Made by a program: the position numbers and the translations under genes. Shown piece after piece: positions 18,023-25,656 of a DNA stretch of 64,000 bases. Origin of the DNA: Spirosoma utsteinense (GTDB lineage: Bacteria; Bacteroidota; Bacteroidia; Cytophagales; Spirosomataceae); contig NZ_VFIA01000016.1 in NCBI RefSeq assembly GCF_014282275.1, forward strand, positions 1 through 64,000, in the 5' to 3' direction. A model generated the notes under the pieces. It was not told the origin of the DNA. It was given only the letters and a program-made list of their open reading frames with translations, and made no database searches. Position 1 is the first letter of the stretch. Each line of letters begins with the position of its first letter.

Positions 18023-18967
18023 TCACTTTGTCAGGTTAACCTCTCTATTATACTGCATTGCGGGCCATAAACCCAATTTTCGAACAATTAAAGAGCCTGC
18101 GTCCCGAGTAATATAATTGATCAATCCTCCACCTAAACCAGGGTGGCTTTCACGACTTAGTATATAAACTGGCCGACGAAGTGGGTATCGCTGCATACCT
18201 AAATCCTCCTGAAACGGCTGGAAATAGTCGCTTCTGCCTGTAGGATTCGTTTTGTTTGAAACACCTACAACGCGCAAATCACGAGCCAGATCAACAGAAA
18301 GCGGCTCATCGCTATCGCTAATCCAGTTGACACCAATAAAGCCTAGTGCCGATGGATTTTTACGAACAAAGTCAATTACCTCCCGATTCGATTTCGTTGT
18401 GAAAATACGCAGATCTTTTACACTACTGACCTTTAGCGTATCCAGCACAAAGTCCAGATTACTGGAATTATTATTGTCAAAAACGAGTGTAATAGGATTT
18501 TTCTGATTACTACCTTTTAATTGTGCCCATTGTTTGGTTCTACCGCTAAAAATATCGCGCAGCTCATTCATGGTGATCAAACTATCCGTATTGGCTTTGT
18601 TGACAATAAGCGCAACACCATCGGTAGCAATCTTGATAGCAGCTCCCTTGATTTTCAGGTTATCCAATGCCAAACGCTCATTTGCAGTCAATTTACGGGT
18701 AGCAAACACCAGCCGGGCGCTATCCTTCAGCATCATATTGATGGCTTCCTGCTCTGGCTTGAACACGACATTGAAATGGACATTGGGATAGATACCCGCA
18801 TAAGCCGATGTCAGCTGAGTAACCAACGGTAAAAATGATTCGTCGGCAGCTACCGTTATGGTACCTCGCGACGGATTGTCCAGTTGCGACTTGCCGCCAT
18901 CGCAACCCATCAACAGTGCCAGACAACCGAATGACAGAGCAACCTTAGACGCCAGATAGTTAATCAT
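18023..18967 (-). CDS. PstS-like substrate-binding lipoprotein
   Basis: Periplasmic binding protein of the PBP-like/PstS group. Starting at the ATG at 18967 (MINYLASK) gives 314 residues with a lipobox LMGC (Cys22), so it is probably a lipoprotein. The segment TITVAADESFLPLVTQL begins the binding fold and matches the phosphate-binding family, and the C-terminal part has the typical SRESHPG...FINYI-like layout. No pst permease or ATPase genes lie nearby. It overlaps the small gene 18960-19181 by 8 bases and belongs to the exb/ton run, so a function other than phosphate uptake is likely. Confidence 0.85.
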   Translation of the reverse strand: MINYLASKVALSFGCLALLMGCDGGKSQLDNPSRGTITVAADESFLPLVTQLTSAYAGIYPNVHFNVVFKPEQEAINMMLKDSARLVFATRKLTANERLALDNLKIKGAAIKIATDGVALIVNKANTDSLITMNELRDIFSGRTKQWAQLKGSNQKNPITLVFDNNNSSNLDFVLDTLKVSSVKDLRIFTTKSNREVIDFVRKNPSALGFIGVNWISDSDEPLSVDLARDLRVVGVSNKTNPTGRSDYFQPFQEDLGMQRYPLRRPVYILSRESHPGLGGGLINYITRDAGSLIVRKLGLWPAMQYNREVNLTK

Positions 18968-19181
18968 CTTCCTGAAAACGTTGATAAGCACGATAGGCCC
19001 GAAAGCTCCCGTAAATGAATAGCAGCGTACCCATACTATACCGCAGTAGGCCCGGCTCCGGAAACACACCAAAAGACTGAGAGGAGGCTATCAGTGCGAT
19101 GCCTCCTCCCAGGTACGCCAGCGAAGCTAGCACTGCAACATACAGCGTTAATCGCGCTGGTCCTTTATTCTGTCTGCGCAT
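18960..19181 (-). CDS. Small two-helix membrane protein in the TonB operon
   Basis: A 73-residue product with two hydrophobic helices (about residues 11-32 and 44-60), a basic start (MRRQNKGPARL) and an acidic end (FQEDD). It starts 6 bases after the tonB stop and its last 8 bases overlap the start of the PstS-like gene, which indicates translational coupling and supports it being real. No family is recognised. Confidence 0.75.
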   Translation of the reverse strand: MRRQNKGPARLTLYVAVLASLAYLGGGIALIASSQSFGVFPEPGLLRYSMGTLLFIYGSFRAYRAYQRFQEDD

Positions 19182-19187
19182 GGGAAA

Positions 19188-20012
19188 TTATTCCAGCGTA
19201 AAGTTGATAGGCAGGTTGTATTTTACCCGAACAGGCCGTCCTGACTGCTTACCTGGACGCCATTTCGGCATACCTTTTACCACACGTTGTGCTTCTTCAT
19301 CGGTACCGAAGCCAAGTCCTTTCAGTACTTGAACGTCCTGGATACTGCCATCGGTATTGACAACAAAGCTCACGAATACGCGGCCTGCTACGTTTGCCCG
19401 CTGAGCAGCTGCCGGATAGCGAAGGTTCTTTTGAAGATACTGGCCTAAAGCAGCCATACCTCCTGTGAACTCAGGCTGTTGTTCTACTACCGTGAAGATT
19501 TGCTCTTCTTTAGGAGCAGCTTCTACAGCTACCTCTACTTTCGTAGGAGCCGCCGATGCTTCAGGTGCAGCAATGATATCTTCCGCGTTAGGATCACCTT
19601 CCTGTGTTTGCTCTGCAGCAACTGCTTCTTTCAGTTCTTCTACAGCAGGCGGAGGAGTTTCTTCCGGAACTTCCTCATCCGGCTTCACTTCGGGCGGAAG
19701 GAACTTCACCGTATTCACCTTGGGCACCTCAACAGGTGGTGGTGGCGGTGGTGGCGGCTCATTAGGGTCAATGGGTGGTGGTGGTAACTTCATCAAGTCG
19801 ACCTCAACCATTGCCTGTTTTTCTTCTTCCGGAGCTAAAGCTGTTATGATGGTCGGGGCAAGTACGCCCAGTGTGAACAGGATGCCGCCAATGATGAGGG
19901 CCCGTGTTACAGTCTTGGGGTATTCTTTCCGCAACGAATAGGCACCATACGCCTTATTCCGGTTCGCAAACACAATATCATCGAGTGTTGCGTTTTGGGG
20001 ATTCTCTGCCAT
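19188..20012 (-). CDS. tonB: TonB energy transducer
   Basis: Inner-membrane anchored protein that carries energy from ExbB/ExbD to outer-membrane receptors. An N-terminal cytoplasmic stretch of about 37 residues precedes one membrane helix (about 38-59). A proline-rich periplasmic spanner follows, with runs of up to eight prolines near residues 77-93 and acidic Pro-Glu repeats. The C-terminal TonB domain (about 190-274) has GRVFVSFVVNTDGSI and the closing PVRVKYNLPINFTLE. It lies 4 bases after exbD. Confidence 0.93.
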   Translation of the reverse strand: MAENPQNATLDDIVFANRNKAYGAYSLRKEYPKTVTRALIIGGILFTLGVLAPTIITALAPEEEKQAMVEVDLMKLPPPPIDPNEPPPPPPPPVEVPKVNTVKFLPPEVKPDEEVPEETPPPAVEELKEAVAAEQTQEGDPNAEDIIAAPEASAAPTKVEVAVEAAPKEEQIFTVVEQQPEFTGGMAALGQYLQKNLRYPAAAQRANVAGRVFVSFVVNTDGSIQDVQVLKGLGFGTDEEAQRVVKGMPKWRPGKQSGRPVRVKYNLPINFTLE

Positions 20013-20016
20013 GGTG

Positions 20017-20553
20017 TTATGCGTCTATTTTAGCCTTATCCTTGAGCATTTTTTTCTCATCCGCCGTCAACTGATCAACGAGGGCATATCGCTTCGTTTT
20101 TGTGATGGCCATCTCGTCCAGTACATCAACCATATTTTTATAGGTCGACTGCTTGGTTGGCTTGATAACTACCACAAATTTGTCACCGGGTACCTTGCGG
20201 GCGTTCTCCTGGATGGCCTGCCGGAATTCGTATCCGTAACCAACCGTTTTCACTTCAGGGTCTTCGTTAGCGGCTTTGCCAAAGATGTAATGCGCCTTGT
20301 TGTCTTTGCCCAGAAAAATGGTCATTACGTTCGACGCTTTGATTGGCTCCGTTTCTTCTGTTTTGGTCTTGTCCGGCACGTTGAGCGTCATCGAGGATGG
20401 CTTGCTCAGTGTGGTGGCCAGAATGAAAAAGGTAATCAGGAGAAATCCCAGATCAACCATGGGTGTCATATCCACCCGGGTTGACGCTTTCTTGGACCGT
20501 ACCTTACCACCATCATGCTTACCACCACCACCACCAGTGTTAATTTCTGCCAT
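20017..20553 (-). CDS. exbD: ExbD biopolymer transporter (second copy)
   Basis: Proton-channel subunit of the ExbB-ExbD motor. The single membrane helix carries the essential aspartate, Asp34 in DMTPMVDLGFLLITFF; a periplasmic domain follows. A Gly/Lys-rich N-terminus of about 25 residues lies in the cytoplasm. It is 178 residues long. It is the second of two adjacent exbD genes, which is typical for Bacteroidota. Confidence 0.93.
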   Translation of the reverse strand: MAEINTGGGGGKHDGGKVRSKKASTRVDMTPMVDLGFLLITFFILATTLSKPSSMTLNVPDKTKTEETEPIKASNVMTIFLGKDNKAHYIFGKAANEDPEVKTVGYGYEFRQAIQENARKVPGDKFVVVIKPTKQSTYKNMVDVLDEMAITKTKRYALVDQLTADEKKMLKDKAKIDA

Positions 20554-20633
20554 GATTCGTGTTCGTTTGTGGTTTGTGGCTATTGGCTAATGAACTCATC
20601 TCGGAGTCACTACCCATTTCACGACAAACAGAG

Positions 20634-21260
20634 TTAGTCTGCTTTCCAGCCTGCCGGGGGAGCTTCCGTACCGGTGATCAGGTTGAATTTATTGATGTTC
20701 TGAGCCTGGAGCGTAGCCAACACATTTTTGAATTCCGGGAATTTGGCGAGGTTATCACCTTTTACCGCAATCCGCAATTTGTTGTTAGCCTTCCGTGCAT
20801 TGTAAACCCACTCTTTCAACTCATTCGATGGGGCTGCACCGGTCGAATCTGTTGGAATGCCTGACTGTTTTACTTTGCCCTGCTGTTCTTTGGGTAGGCT
20901 CAAAAAGGACTTCAACTGGTTAATGGGCAAGCCGAAATTCGACATCAGCGAGAACTCCTTCTTTTCGTTGTTGGAGAACGTGATTCCTTTTGCGGCAGCA
21001 ATGTTATCCAGCATGGCAATGCGGTTTGCCGCGTTATCGATGCCGAAATATACTTTGCCATCCCTGCCCAGACCAATCGTCATGATATCGCTGTCGGGGA
21101 CTTTGATACCAGAGATAGACGAGGGTGTTTCGATGCTGGCCGCATCCTGCGAACGAAATTGAGCCGTCAGGATAAAGAAGGTCAGCAACAGGAACGCCAC
21201 ATCGGTCATCGCCGTCATATCTACCGATGAACTGGCGCGTTTAATTTTAACTGCGGGCAT
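20634..21260 (-). CDS. exbD: ExbD biopolymer transporter (first copy)
   Basis: Same family as the next gene but clearly diverged. The membrane helix has Asp20 in MTAMTDVAFLLLTFFIL. The periplasmic domain is longer (208 residues in all) and contains an extra segment of about 50 residues around FGLPINQLKSFLSLPKEQQG. The two copies could form a hetero-oligomer in one motor, as suggested by their adjacency. Confidence 0.92.
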   Translation of the reverse strand: MPAVKIKRASSSVDMTAMTDVAFLLLTFFILTAQFRSQDAASIETPSSISGIKVPDSDIMTIGLGRDGKVYFGIDNAANRIAMLDNIAAAKGITFSNNEKKEFSLMSNFGLPINQLKSFLSLPKEQQGKVKQSGIPTDSTGAAPSNELKEWVYNARKANNKLRIAVKGDNLAKFPEFKNVLATLQAQNINKFNLITGTEAPPAGWKAD

Positions 21261-21342
21261 AATTAGTTCTGTTTCTGCCTACCCGGCCTGGGGCCGGGTA
21301 GGATGGTTAATTACACAACTGTGATCCGTCAATGACGCAGCC

Positions 21343-22179
21343 TTAGTTGTGAGCCGCGAAGTTTTGCTGGATGCTCAAACCGATTTCGTCAATGTTGTAG
21401 GTCAACACGTCGATCCGGCTAGTAAAGTAGCTATACATGATGGTTGCAATAGCAGCCGTACCGATACCCAGAGCCGTGTTTACAAGGGCCTCAGAGATAC
21501 CCGTCGACAGAGCGCCTGTGTCAGGCTGGCCCGTAGCACCCATAGCTGCGAAAGCACGGATCATACCAAGTACAGTACCTAGCAGAGCGATCAGAGTCGA
21601 TACCGAAGCCAGCGTAGCAATGATGGTCAGGTTCTTTTCCAGCATTGGTAGCTCTAGCGTAGTAGCTTCTTCTACTTCCTTCTGGAGAGAAACCAGTTTC
21701 TGCTCTTTGGTCAGTTCTGTGTCGGTCGACAGTTGCTGATACTTCACAAGGGCCGTCTTAACAACATTACCGATTGATCCTTTCTGCTTGTCGCACTCCT
21801 GGATAGCACCGGCTATGTCGTTACGGTCGAGTTGGCTTTTCACCTTACGAACGAAATCGTCGATCGAACCCGTGCCATTAGCGCGGCCGATGGTGAAGAA
21901 ACGCTCGATAGAGAAAACCAATACCGTCAGGAAGCAAGTGAACAGAATAGGCACGATAAATCCGCCTTTGTACACGGTACCGAAATAATCTCCTGGCAGA
22001 GGTTCTTTTGTGTTGTCACCTTCCTGGAAGTGGCTCCCGTCGCCAAATACGAACATGTACGTCAGGATACCGATCAGCAACAGGACCGGAATAACGAACG
22101 CGGGATTCAGGCCACCCGACGACGACTTCTTGGGTGCCGATGCTTTGGCTGGTGCTGGAGAGGGAGTTTGTGTTTTCAT
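21343..22179 (-). CDS. exbB: ExbB/TolQ/MotA-family proton channel protein
   Basis: Inner-membrane motor subunit that uses proton flow to energise TonB. The 278-residue product has three membrane segments (about 28-48, 75-96 and 185-215 with a fourth hydrophobic stretch following) and the family block TLIALLGTVLGMIRAF...GISEALVNTALGIGTAAIATIMY. An Ala/Pro/Lys-rich cytoplasmic leader of about 25 residues precedes the first helix. First gene of a seven-gene run ending with the TPR gene. Confidence 0.93.
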   Translation of the reverse strand: MKTQTPSPAPAKASAPKKSSSGGLNPAFVIPVLLLIGILTYMFVFGDGSHFQEGDNTKEPLPGDYFGTVYKGGFIVPILFTCFLTVLVFSIERFFTIGRANGTGSIDDFVRKVKSQLDRNDIAGAIQECDKQKGSIGNVVKTALVKYQQLSTDTELTKEQKLVSLQKEVEEATTLELPMLEKNLTIIATLASVSTLIALLGTVLGMIRAFAAMGATGQPDTGALSTGISEALVNTALGIGTAAIATIMYSYFTSRIDVLTYNIDEIGLSIQQNFAAHN

Positions 22180-22936
22180 TGGAACTGGACTGTAGGGTTA
22201 AATTGAAAGTTGGTTTGCCCGGTAAAAAAAGTGAAAATTTTAGACTCTTTCGGTTTGTACTTCCAAAAATTGATGGAAACGCCTTCAAACCTCCACAAAA
22301 CTATGGCTTTTCTAACTAAAACCACACAATCATGTTTGCCAAATGTTTCACTTTTATAGCAATCCAGCAAGTTTTTTATGGCAATTCGGCAATATTTACT
22401 TGGATATATCTGACTCTAAAGACTTAGTAGTAAATAGGCTAAGAGGTAGATAAAACCTTGTTTGTCAAGCCTGAAAATAGTATTCTCTCCAGTTTCATTT
22501 GGTAAAATTCGTTGTTTCAGGGGGGCGCGTGGCTCATAAAATAATTGTTAAGGTTAATAAACTGTTTGAACGGGAATCCTCGATTACCTCTCCGAAGGGC
22601 TACACCATCTTTTTCAAGGGAGATGAAAAGTTGCCCGTAATTCCATAAAAGAATCTCAAAAAATTAGAGGATAACGCATTTTTTTACCCCTTTTCGGTCT
22701 TCGTAGTCGGTAACGCTACCGTGTATAGGCCAATTTATAGGCCAAATAAGTAAGTATAAAATTAAAATTTAGTTACATAAAGTCGGTGCCGGGCGGGTAT
22801 ATATGACATGATTTGCCCGTTCGAAATCCCATAAAACACAACTCAGGCAGGGCCCATAGCCGGGCTATAGGTAGAATGATTCGCTTGTAGAGAGTGCCGT
22901 TCGACGAGTTCGGAGCGTACGAGTTGAAGGACTATT
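22180..22936. other. Gene-poor stretch upstream of exbB
   Basis: No convincing gene. On the - strand TAGTTTTG (22303-22296) fits the -7 element TAnnTTTG about 117 bases before the exbB ATG, with a TTG 23 bases further upstream, a weak promoter candidate. A short reading frame lies at 22529-22648. Around 22720-22750 the words TATAGGCCAA/TTATAGGCCAA are repeated in tandem. Otherwise nothing is seen. Confidence 0.4.
22529..22648 (+). CDS. Possible 39-residue peptide with GTG start
   Basis: A GTG at 22529 preceded by the purine-rich AGGGGGG starts a frame of 39 codons ending in TAA. The peptide begins MAHKIIVKVNKLF and contains SPKGYTIFFKGDE, an ordinary soluble composition. It may be a real small gene, a degraded remnant or chance. 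No family is recognised. Confidence 0.25.
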   Translation: MAHKIIVKVNKLFERESSITSPKGYTIFFKGDEKLPVIP

Positions 22937-23017
22937 TTGAAAGATGGAGTGATAGAAGGTGCCTATAGATCACCCTATTTTACATTGGCAGAACAGGGGT
23001 CCGGTTATTTTTTGCAC

Positions 23018-23047
23018 AAAAAAAAGCTGACTAAGTTAGTCAGCTTT
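23018..23047 (-). terminator. Terminator of the tRNA-Pro gene
   Basis: On the - strand AAAGCTGACTA pairs with TAGTCAGCTTT (arms 23037-23047 and 23023-23033) around a 3-base loop, followed by a T-run (23025-23018). It starts four bases after the tRNA 3' end. Confidence 0.85.
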
Positions 23048-23050
23048 GAG

Positions 23051-23124
23051 TCGGGAAGGCGGGATTCGAACCCACGACCTCTTGCACCCCATGCAAGCAC
23101 GCTACCGGACTGCGCTACATCCCG
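23051..23124 (-). tRNA. tRNA-Pro(GGG)
   Basis: A 74-base cloverleaf on the - strand. The acceptor stem begins CGGGATG; the D-arm has AGCGCAGTCCGGTAGCGT; the anticodon stem CTTGC/GCAAG holds the loop ATGGGGT, so the anticodon is GGG; the T-arm contains GGGTTCGAATCCC. The 3' CCA is not encoded. It closely resembles other bacterial tRNA-Pro(GGG) genes. Confidence 0.95.
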
Positions 23125-23133
23125 AATGGTTTG

Positions 23134-23163
23134 CAAAAGTAATGGATAAAGAACAATGTACAA
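23134..23163 (-). promoter_or_regulatory. Bacteroidota-type promoter of tRNA-Pro
   Basis: On the - strand TTG (23163-23161), a 19-base spacer and TACTTTTG (23141-23134) exactly fit the pattern TTG-N19-TAnnTTTG. The mature tRNA begins nine bases further on. This is the clearest promoter in the window and supports the phylum assignment. Confidence 0.65.
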
Positions 23164-23214
23164 GGCCCTAGGAACTGAAATTCTTTATCAACTCATCAGG
23201 CCCTGTACATTGTT
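23145..23214. repeat. Interlocked inverted repeats after the M1 peptidase gene
   Basis: AACAATGTACAAGGCC (23152-23167) pairs with GGCCCTGTACATTGTT (23199-23214) with one mismatch. GATAAAGAA (23145-23153) also pairs with TTCTTTATC (23181-23189). The two pairings interlock. The outer hairpin lies 13 bases past the peptidase stop and is probably its transcription end, while its far arm overlaps the tRNA promoter. Confidence 0.55.
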
Positions 23215-23227
23215 TACAAATTAAAAC

Positions 23228-25633
23228 CTAGTTCTTGCCGCTTCCCTGGGTAGCAGCAGGCTGAGTAGCCCGCTTCTGCTGCTGCATTGGGTTTGGCGCT
23301 GCTCCACCACCACGCTGCTGTTGTCTGAACAACTGAAAGCGCGTTGGAGCTGCCATCCGTGGGAACGCGTTGTTCTCCGTGTCGATGTCCGCAATCTCCT
23401 GATAAGGGTCAAGAATCCACTGCGTCACCTTCTTGGGCGTTGCAATCACTTTCTTGATCGACACATCGTTGAAGCGCCAGATCTCGGCCGGGAAACGGGC
23501 TACCGAATCGGTGCCGTCTTCGAACTGCATCCGGATGATAACCGGCATGGGCAACCCGCCTTTGTTCTTCAGCGACAGGGTGTAAAAGTTCGTTGCTGCG
23601 TTCGTTTCGAGAGTCTTTCGCTCGTCTTCGCTCAACGTAGCCAGGTAATCCTGGTACTTTTTCTTATCGGCATCCGTGACCGTGTAGGGGTCGTAGTTAT
23701 TGTAAAAGTCTTTCATGGAGGAGTCTTTCGCAACAACTGATTCTGCCTGGGTAGCCGCATCGCGCTGCTTGCTGATCGTACCAGCGCGACGTTTGGCTTC
23801 AGCCCGGGCAGCCGCTTTGGTTACTTCCGGATTACCCGAATCGACCTGAAACCAATCGACTTCTACCAGGTCCTGATCTACCGGCTCAACGCCGTAGAAC
23901 CAGCCTTTCCAGAACCAGTCGAGGTCAACCCCCGATGCATCTTCCAGCGTACGGAACAAGTCGGCGGGCTCGGGTGATTTGAACGCCCACCGGCGCGCAT
24001 ATTCTTTAAAGGCATAGTCGAACAGTTCGCGGCCCATTACCGTCTCCCGCAGGATGTTCAGCGCCGTAGCTGGTTTGGCGTACGCATTTGGCCCAAGACC
24101 AATGACGTTGTCAGACGAGGTCATGATCGGCGACAGCACCGCTTTGTCTGATTTCATATAATCGACAATCAGTTGAGGCTCACCACGACGGGTTGGGTAG
24201 TTAAAATCCCACTCCTTTTCGGCCAGATACTGGCAGAATGTGTTCAGGCCTTCGTCCATCCAGGTCCACTGGCGCTCGTCGGAGTTGACGATCATGGGGA
24301 AGAAGTTGTGCCCTACTTCGTGAATGATAACGCCGATCATACCGTATTTCACCGCTTCGCTATATGTCCCGTCCGCTTCCGGCCGACCACCATTGAACGA
24401 GATCATCGGGTATTCCATACCGCCACCCGCCGTCGCGTGGCAGGAGATAGCTACTGGGTACGGGTATTTGATGGTCCGGTTACCGTATGATTTCAGCGTA
24501 TGCTCTACTACGCGGGTCGAATACTGACCCCATAGCGGGTTACCCTCTTTCGAATAAAACGACATGCTCCAGATCTTGTGGCCATCGCCATAAACGTCGG
24601 TTTGCATGGCGTCCCAAATGAACTTACGGCTGCTGGTAAAGGCAAAGTCACGAACGTTCTGCGCGTTATAGACCCAGGTTTTCTTGCCTTTGGCATCGCC
24701 GGGTTTGGCTTTCTCGGCGGCTTCGGCTTCCGCCTGCGTCACAATAACGACGGGTGATTTAGACGTAGCGGCCTGGGCCATGCGCTTTTGTTGCGCAGCC
24801 GTCAATACCTGCTTGTAGTTCTGACACTCACCCGTAGCGCCAACAATATGGTCATTCGGTACCGTGATGGCTACTTTGTAGTTGCCAAAGATGAGCGTGA
24901 ACTCGCCCTGTCCCAGAAACTGCTTGTTCTGCCAGCCATTTACGTCATTGTAAGCGCACAGGCGGGGAAACCAGTGGGCAATGAAGTAATTGTAGTTGCC
25001 GTCTTTAGCAAAAAACTCCATTCCGCTCCGACCGTAGTACTCGGTGATGAAGTAGTTCCAGTCGACGTTGAACGAATAGCTGCCGCCGGGCTTAATGGCC
25101 GCTGGCAGATCGACCCGCATCATGGTCTGGTTAATGGTGTATTGCAACGTTTTACCTGACTTGGCATCTTTAACCGACACAATCTTATAACCGTATTTGT
25201 CAGACGCCTGCTGGCTGCTGCGCTCCCGAACCGATGTCAGGTTCTGCAACTGTGCGAAGCTCATCCCGTTTTCGTTGACACCGCCGGTGCGGGTTACGCT
25301 GCCGGTCGAGCCTTTTGCAAACAGGTTCTGATCGAGCTGAAGCCAGATAAAAGGCAGTGCATCGGTCGAGTTGTTGTGATAGGTAACAGTCTCCGTACCG
25401 ATGATCTTCTGGTTGGCGTCGTCGAGTTCGACTTTGATGTCGTAGTCGGCGCGGTTCTGGAAGTAGTCTTTCCCCGGCGCGCCCGATGCCGTGCGAAAGG
25501 TGTTCGGCGTGGGCAGAACCGGGCCGAGCTGCTCAAAACGCGTGTTGGCGTTCTGCGTAGGGGCGGCTGGTGCCTGCGCCATCAAAGCGGCTGACCAGAG
25601 GGTTAAGCCTGCCATGAGCACTAGTTTTTTCAT
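23228..25633 (-). CDS. Secreted M1-family metallopeptidase (second of tandem pair)
   Basis: Zinc aminopeptidase-like protein of family M1. A signal peptide ends near residue 19 (MAQAPAAP). The zinc motif HEVGH is at residues 438-442, with the third ligand Glu461 after the usual 18-residue spacing (WMDEG). An N-terminal beta-domain (about 40-290) and a C-terminal domain with a substrate-handling FEDGTDSVARFP segment complete it. The C-terminus is a Gln/Gly/Pro-rich tail (RGGGAAPNPMQQQ) with no T9SS domain. It is a close paralogue of the next gene, 23 bases away, and the two are probably one transcript. Confidence 0.93.
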   Translation of the reverse strand: MKKLVLMAGLTLWSAALMAQAPAAPTQNANTRFEQLGPVLPTPNTFRTASGAPGKDYFQNRADYDIKVELDDANQKIIGTETVTYHNNSTDALPFIWLQLDQNLFAKGSTGSVTRTGGVNENGMSFAQLQNLTSVRERSSQQASDKYGYKIVSVKDAKSGKTLQYTINQTMMRVDLPAAIKPGGSYSFNVDWNYFITEYYGRSGMEFFAKDGNYNYFIAHWFPRLCAYNDVNGWQNKQFLGQGEFTLIFGNYKVAITVPNDHIVGATGECQNYKQVLTAAQQKRMAQAATSKSPVVIVTQAEAEAAEKAKPGDAKGKKTWVYNAQNVRDFAFTSSRKFIWDAMQTDVYGDGHKIWSMSFYSKEGNPLWGQYSTRVVEHTLKSYGNRTIKYPYPVAISCHATAGGGMEYPMISFNGGRPEADGTYSEAVKYGMIGVIIHEVGHNFFPMIVNSDERQWTWMDEGLNTFCQYLAEKEWDFNYPTRRGEPQLIVDYMKSDKAVLSPIMTSSDNVIGLGPNAYAKPATALNILRETVMGRELFDYAFKEYARRWAFKSPEPADLFRTLEDASGVDLDWFWKGWFYGVEPVDQDLVEVDWFQVDSGNPEVTKAAARAEAKRRAGTISKQRDAATQAESVVAKDSSMKDFYNNYDPYTVTDADKKKYQDYLATLSEDERKTLETNAATNFYTLSLKNKGGLPMPVIIRMQFEDGTDSVARFPAEIWRFNDVSIKKVIATPKKVTQWILDPYQEIADIDTENNAFPRMAAPTRFQLFRQQQRGGGAAPNPMQQQKRATQPAATQGSGKN

Positions 25634-25656
25634 AGTCGATTGGAATAAAAGATAGG

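Noticed and set aside
19465..19941. A Ser/Gly-rich 158-codon + strand frame
   Set aside because: It is antisense to the proline-rich spacer of tonB; its composition is a direct reflection of Pro codons.
22937..23149. A 70-codon + strand frame containing RRDSNPRPLAPHASTLPDCATSR
   Set aside because: This is the well-known antisense translation of a tRNA gene; it overlaps tRNA-Pro(GGG) completely and is not a protein gene.
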